Positions 60,515 through 64,000 of a stretch of 64,000 bases of DNA are shown here, piece after piece. Numbering within the stretch: the stretch's first letter is position 1; every line of letters starts with the position of its first letter. Location of the stretch: NCBI GenBank assembly GCA_963829505.1, contig CAWHIL010000001.1, positions 186,001-250,000 of the forward strand, in the 5' to 3' direction. The DNA is from Roseiarcus sp963829505 (GTDB taxonomy: Bacteria > Pseudomonadota > Alphaproteobacteria > Rhizobiales > Beijerinckiaceae). The translations under genes and the position numbers were made by a program. The notes beneath the pieces were generated by a model. The model was given only the letters and a program-made list of their open reading frames with translations. It made no database searches and was not told the origin of the DNA.

Positions 60515-61930
60515 GTGCCCCTTTCCGTCCGCCAACGCGAGGGCCGTCTCGCCCCCGACGCCGTCGCCGCGCTGAACGGCGATCTCGCCGCCCGCTTCGG
60601 CAATCGCTTCTCGGCCTCCGATGCGATACGGCGCCAGCACGGCCACACGCTGACCTGGATCGAGAACGAGCCGCCGGACGCGGTCGTCTTCGCCGAGCAG
60701 CGGGAGGACGTGATCGACCTCGTCAAGCTCTGCGCGAAACACGACGCGCCGATCGTGCCCTTCGGGACCGGCTCCTCGCTCGAGGGCCATGTCAACGCGC
60801 CGCACGGCGGCGTGTCGCTCGACGTCTCGCGGATGAAGACGATTCTGGCCGTCAACGCCGAGGACCTCGACTGCGTCATCGAGCCCGGCGTCACCCGCAC
60901 GCAGTTGAACAGCCACCTGCACGATTCGGGCCTCTTCTTTCCGATAGATCCTGGCGCCGACGCTTCGCTCGGCGGCATGGCCGCGACCCGCGCCTCGGGC
61001 ACCAACGCGGTGCGTTACGGCACGATGAAGGAGCTTGTGCTGGCGCTCGGCGTGGTCACCGCCGACGGGACGTTCCTGCGCACCGGCACGCGGGCGAAAA
61101 AATCCTCGGCCGGCTACGACTTGACGCACCTCTTCGTCGGCTCCGAGGGGACGCTCGGCGTGATCGTCGAGGTGGCGCTGAAGCTTTCCGGCCTGCCGGA
61201 AGCGGTGTCGGCCGCGACCTGCTTCTTTCCTTCCGTGCGCGCCGCCTGCGACACGACCATTCAGACGATCCAGTCCGGCCTGCCGATCGCCCGCATCGAA
61301 CTGATCGACACGCTGTCGGTCAGAGCCTTCAACGCCTATGCGAAGATGAGCTTTCCCGAGAAGCCGATGCTGCTCGTCGAATTCCACGGCACCGAGAGCG
61401 GCGTTGCCGAGCAGGCGAAGCGCTTCGGCGAGATCGTCGCAGAGAACGGCGGCGGCGACTTCATCTGGGCGACCCGGCCCGAGGAGCGGACGAAGCTGTG
61501 GAAGGCGCGCCACGAAGGCTTCTTCGCCCAGATGACTCTGAGACCCGGCGCGCGTCCCTTCGCCACCGACGCCTGCGTGCCGATCTCCCGCCTCGCCGAC
61601 TGCGTCGAGGAGACGATGGAGGACCTGAAGGCCGCAGGGCTCGTCGCGCCGATCGTCGGCCACGTCGGCGACGGCAATTTTCATGTGAGCCCGCTCGTCG
61701 ACATGAAGAACGCCCGCGAGATCGAGGCGGCGGAGGCGTTCGCCTCGCGCCTGGCCCATCGCGCCATCGCCATGGGCGGTACCTGCACCGGCGAGCACGG
61801 CGTCGGCCAGAAGAAGATCGCCTACATGGAGGACGAGCACGGGTCCGCCACGCTCGACCTGATGCGCCGCGTCAAGGCCGCCTTCGACCCGCAGAACCTG
61901 TTCAACCCGGGGAAGATTCTTCCGGCCTAG
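60515..61930 (+). CDS. FAD-binding D-lactate dehydrogenase (cytochrome) / GlcD-like
   Basis: A 471-aa PCMH-type flavoenzyme oxidising a 2-hydroxyacid. FAD-binding half: APIVPFGTGSSLEGHVNAPHGGVSLDVSRMK, VEPGVTRTQLN-like stretch, PIDPGADASLGGMAATRASGTNAVRYGTMKELVL and LFVGSEGTLGVIVEV. The cap and C-terminal domain include VGHVGDGNFHVSPLVD and GGTCTGEHGVGQKKIAYM with metal-binding His, as in mitochondrial-type D-lactate dehydrogenase. A GTG start. The FADACxP segment (ATDACVPISRLAD) favours D-lactate dehydrogenase over glycolate oxidase, and no GlcE or GlcF is adjacent. About 265 bases upstream show no other gene. Confidence 0.9.
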   Translation: MPLSVRQREGRLAPDAVAALNGDLAARFGNRFSASDAIRRQHGHTLTWIENEPPDAVVFAEQREDVIDLVKLCAKHDAPIVPFGTGSSLEGHVNAPHGGVSLDVSRMKTILAVNAEDLDCVIEPGVTRTQLNSHLHDSGLFFPIDPGADASLGGMAATRASGTNAVRYGTMKELVLALGVVTADGTFLRTGTRAKKSSAGYDLTHLFVGSEGTLGVIVEVALKLSGLPEAVSAATCFFPSVRAACDTTIQTIQSGLPIARIELIDTLSVRAFNAYAKMSFPEKPMLLVEFHGTESGVAEQAKRFGEIVAENGGGDFIWATRPEERTKLWKARHEGFFAQMTLRPGARPFATDACVPISRLADCVEETMEDLKAAGLVAPIVGHVGDGNFHVSPLVDMKNAREIEAAEAFASRLAHRAIAMGGTCTGEHGVGQKKIAYMEDEHGSATLDLMRRVKAAFDPQNLFNPGKILPA

Positions 61931-62038
61931 GCCCTCTCCCCGACCCCTCCCCGGGCGGGACATGTGTCCTCGCCCGCCCTTGAACTTCGCGCCGCTTCGC
62001 GCGTTCATTCCCACAATCTGCACGAGGCAAGAAACACC

Positions 62039-62620
62039 ATGAAAATCGCCGTTGTCGCCTGGGGCTCCCTGATTTGGGAACCCAAGACCCTGCGGACCGC
62101 CGCGGACTTCGTAGCGGACGGGCCGCTGTTGCCGATCGAATTCTGCCGGATTTCGACGACTGGCGCGCGCAGGGATCTCCTGACTCTGGTGATTGATCCG
62201 GATGACGGGTCGCTCTGCAAGACCTACGCGGCTCCAAGCGCGCTCACGACCCTCGACGAGGCGATTCAGAATCTCGCGGAGCGGGAGCGGATGAAGGGAA
62301 CCGACCGCGTCGGCTTTGTTGAGACCGCGTCCGGGCGCAGAGACAATGCAACAGAAGAACTGTATCCGGAGACCGTCGAGACGATCGCGGCGTGGGCGCA
62401 ATCGAAGGCATACGACGCCGCGATTTGGACCGCGCTGCCGAGCAACTTTGAGAAGACATTGGGTGAACCGTTCTCCGTCACCGCTGCGCTCGCCTACATG
62501 GACGGCCTGAAGGAAAGGGACGCGGCGAAGTTCTCTGCGGCGCTCGACTACATTCGCAATGCTCCGCCTGAGGTCGACACGGCGGTGCGCGACGGAGTGG
62601 CGCGGCGCTGGCCGGGTTAA
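62039..62620 (+). CDS. Unknown 193-aa protein, gamma-glutamylcyclotransferase-like start
   Basis: Soluble protein opening MKIAVVAWGSLIWEPKTLR, which resembles the YGSLxW substrate loop of gamma-glutamylcyclotransferase-fold proteins, with Trp instead of Tyr. Other parts: GPLLPIEFCRISTTGARRDLLTLVIDPDDGS, TDRVGFVETASGRRDNATEELYPETVETIAAWAQSKAYDAAIWTALPSNFE. Activity is not predictable. The gene is more AT-rich than its neighbours, consistent with transfer. The ATG at 62039 is preferred over an earlier frame opening at 61964. Confidence 0.7.
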   Translation: MKIAVVAWGSLIWEPKTLRTAADFVADGPLLPIEFCRISTTGARRDLLTLVIDPDDGSLCKTYAAPSALTTLDEAIQNLAERERMKGTDRVGFVETASGRRDNATEELYPETVETIAAWAQSKAYDAAIWTALPSNFEKTLGEPFSVTAALAYMDGLKERDAAKFSAALDYIRNAPPEVDTAVRDGVARRWPG

Positions 62621-62715
62621 CCGAAGCGGCGAAGAGCGCCCGCCTGCGCCGCACTCTTCCCCTCTTCCCGCCACATTCGCCGGACCCTTCCGCCACATTG
62701 GCTTTTTATTTCTGC

Positions 62716-62736
62716 GCCCGCGTCAACAACGCGGGC
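62716..62736 (+). promoter_or_regulatory. Hairpin directly before the ribosome-binding site of the 62744 gene
   Basis: Perfect stem GCCCGCGT-CAACA-ACGCGGGC ends one base before AGGA, which is followed by the ATG at 62744. It could end the upstream transcript or affect translation of the next gene; no T-run is present. Confidence 0.4.
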
Positions 62737-62743
62737 AGGAACC

Positions 62744-63385
62744 ATGCTGACGGACGGATTTGCTGTCGTCTCGAAGGTCTCCACGAAATTCGTCCATGAG
62801 ATTCTGCCGGTCGCGCTCGCGAGCGTCATCGGCACCCTGATCGTCAATCACTATGGCGGCCCGGCCGCGACTCCGGTCGTTGTGCAGGCCAACCCGCCGC
62901 CGGGGGCCGACGATTTTCTCAAGACGCTGAAGGATGAGCGCGCCGTGCTCGTCGCCGTCCTGAGGCGCGAGGAAGAGGGCGGGCCGGCTAAGGCGGACGC
63001 CGCGTCGCTCACACCCGCCGTGGCGCTGATCGCTGACGATCCGCCGGCGCCGCCGGAGCGGCCGGCGACAGCGACGGCGAAGAAGCCCACGTTGCATCCG
63101 CCCCTGAAAACGGCCGCCGATGTCAGGAAGCCCGTCTCCGAGCGCGCGCCGGACATCGAGCTTCCCGACGAGGTGACCGCCTCAGCCCTCGACGGCGTGC
63201 TTGCGGCAGGCACGCCCGACCCCGCCGAGACGCCCGTTGCGGGGCAAGGCGCAGGTCCGATCGACGGCGTGCGCGCCTTCGTCATCAACGCCGCGCAATG
63301 GTCGGCGCAGGCGCTTCCTTCCGCCTCCTTCCCGACGCATCCGTTCAGCGCCTTCCGCCTGCCCGGCGGAGGCCGGCTGTTCTGA
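62744..63385 (+). CDS. Unknown membrane-anchored proline/alanine-rich protein
   Basis: A 213-aa protein with one hydrophobic stretch near the start (EILPVALASVIGTLIVNHYG, residues 19-38). A long disordered region rich in Pro, Ala, Asp and Lys follows. It includes EERPATATAKKPTLHPPLKTAADVRKPV-like sequence and ends PTHPFSAFRLPGGGRLF. No Cys and no recognised domain. The topology suggests an N-terminal anchor with a periplasmic or cytoplasmic tail. AGGA lies three bases from the ATG. Convergent with the cysNC gene. Confidence 0.6.
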   Translation: MLTDGFAVVSKVSTKFVHEILPVALASVIGTLIVNHYGGPAATPVVVQANPPPGADDFLKTLKDERAVLVAVLRREEEGGPAKADAASLTPAVALIADDPPAPPERPATATAKKPTLHPPLKTAADVRKPVSERAPDIELPDEVTASALDGVLAAGTPDPAETPVAGQGAGPIDGVRAFVINAAQWSAQALPSASFPTHPFSAFRLPGGGRLF

Positions 63386-63408
63386 ACCTTCAACAATCCG
63401 CGGCCGGA

Positions 63409-64000
63409 TCAGAGCCGCGCGATCATGCCGCGCTGCTCGAGCTCCGCGACCACCTTGTCTGCAAGCGCCTCGGCGCTGTCCTCGCCGGAGCGGAGCCAGA
63501 GCTCGGGCGCGTCCGGCGCCTCGTAGGGCTGGTCGACGCCGGTGAAGTTCTTGATCTGGCCGGCGAGCGCCTTTTTGTAGAGGCCCTTCGGGTCACGCTG
63601 GATCGCGGTCGCGAGCGGCGTGTCGACATAGATCTCGATGAACTCCCCCTCGGCCGCCGTCTCCCGCACGAGCTGGCGCTCGGCGCGGAAGGGCGAAATG
63701 AACGAGCAGAGCACGATGAGCCCCGCGTCGGTCATGAGCTTGGCCACCTCGCCGACACGGCGGATGTTCTCGACGCGATCTGCGGCGGTGAAGCCGAGGT
63801 CCTTGTTGAGCCCGTGGCGGACGTTGTCGCCGTCGAGCAGGCTCGTGTGCACGCCCCTCGCGTGCAGCTTCGATTCGACGAGGTTGGCGATGGTGGACTT
63901 TCCCGCCCCCGACAGGCCGGTGAACCACAGGATCGCGGGCTTCTGGTGCTTGACCTGCGCATGCGCCTCGCGCGTCACCGTCGTCCCCTGGCGGTGGACG
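63409..64000 (-). CDS. cysNC: Bifunctional sulfate adenylyltransferase subunit/APS kinase, CysC end (CysN/C), cut by window edge
   Basis: APS kinase domain, phosphorylating adenosine 5'-phosphosulfate to PAPS in sulfate assimilation. It has the P-loop FTGLSGAGKSTIANLVE, LDGDNVRHGLNKDLGF (PAPS-binding), CSFISPFRAERQLVR and GLYKKALAGQIKNFTGVDQPYEAPDAPEL. A frame starting at 63978 would give a stand-alone CysC. However, the codons upstream to the window edge are open and read VHRQGTTVTREAHAQVKHQKPA, which matches the linker joining CysN to CysC in fused proteins. The gene is therefore probably cysNC, with the GTPase half outside the window. Confidence 0.9.
   Translation of the reverse strand, partial: VHRQGTTVTREAHAQVKHQKPAILWFTGLSGAGKSTIANLVESKLHARGVHTSLLDGDNVRHGLNKDLGFTAADRVENIRRVGEVAKLMTDAGLIVLCSFISPFRAERQLVRETAAEGEFIEIYVDTPLATAIQRDPKGLYKKALAGQIKNFTGVDQPYEAPDAPELWLRSGEDSAEALADKVVAELEQRGMIARL

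Noticed and set aside
61930..61962. GC-rich palindromic stretch CCCTCTCCCCGACCCCTCCCCGGGCGGGA after the dehydrogenase gene
   Set aside because: Only part of a repeat-like sequence; no stable symmetric hairpin or T-run, so not called as terminator or repeat.

Overview
The window is GC-rich throughout (roughly two thirds G+C by eye) and gene-dense. Its gene families are typical of an alphaproteobacterium, most likely of the order Hyphomicrobiales (Rhizobiales): a DUF6101-like protein, a GAF-array histidine kinase, class I PhaC, a CysN/C fusion, and the short palindromic intergenic repeats common in that group. I cannot name the genus. No rRNA, tRNA or CRISPR array was seen.

Layout. 0-3 kb: ytfQ-ytfR-ytfT type sugar ABC transporter (minus strand; permease cut by the window edge). 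3-6.4 kb: DUF6101-like protein, TetR regulator, proC and an L,D-transpeptidase lipoprotein. 6.4-16.5 kb: a signalling operon read from 16.5 to 6.4 kb. It encodes a giant soluble sensor kinase with 14 tandem GAF domains, split by two frameshifts, then a stand-alone receiver, then a receiver fused to a class III nucleotide cyclase. 16.5-33.8 kb: AMP nucleosidase, PHA synthase, a Tat-exported HAD hydrolase, two DUF4239 membrane proteins, aquaporin Z, the fluoride channel with DUF190, tandem MFS exporters (the second frameshifted), an Uup-type ABC-F ATPase, an alpha/beta hydrolase, a membrane-anchored metallophosphoesterase (frameshifted) and an AI-2E family permease.

34-47.6 kb is the most distinctive block. 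It holds two PLP fold-type II enzymes, a short YgfK-like Fe-S protein, a D-aminoacylase-like amidohydrolase (frameshifted), a carbamoylase-type M20 hydrolase, an XdhD-like molybdenum hydroxylase and an SsnA-like amidohydrolase. An intact IS1595-family element with an 8-bp target duplication lies inside it. The block resembles the E. coli ygeX-ygeY-hyuA-ygfK-ssnA-xdhD region linked to reductive purine/uric acid breakdown, so I infer a purine or related heterocycle catabolic pathway. A 2[4Fe-4S] ferredoxin and a ModA-like protein without a signal peptide follow it.

49-64 kb: a PadR regulator and ferric-siderophore reductase pair (nfeR-nfeF like), a 1192-residue protein with seven FG-GAP-like repeats inside an Asp-box propeller array, a secreted isoamylase, exported MsrB, an epoxide-hydrolase-like protein, a D-lactate/glycolate dehydrogenase, small unknown proteins and the CysC end of a CysN/C fusion.

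The most unusual signal is a pair of related non-coding or small-ORF loci at 16.84-17.13 kb and 47.56-47.88 kb. Each has an AT-rich promoter-like sequence, a short ORF sharing the peptide LKTNESGKE, and an array of GAAG (CTTC on the other strand) repeated almost exactly every 10 bp. Each runs head-on into the 3' end of a purine-related gene. A degenerate third copy may lie at 40.3-40.55 kb. Separately, five genes carry a single-frame disruption, and all five shift the frame by the same amount. This suggests either systematic assembly error or ongoing decay.
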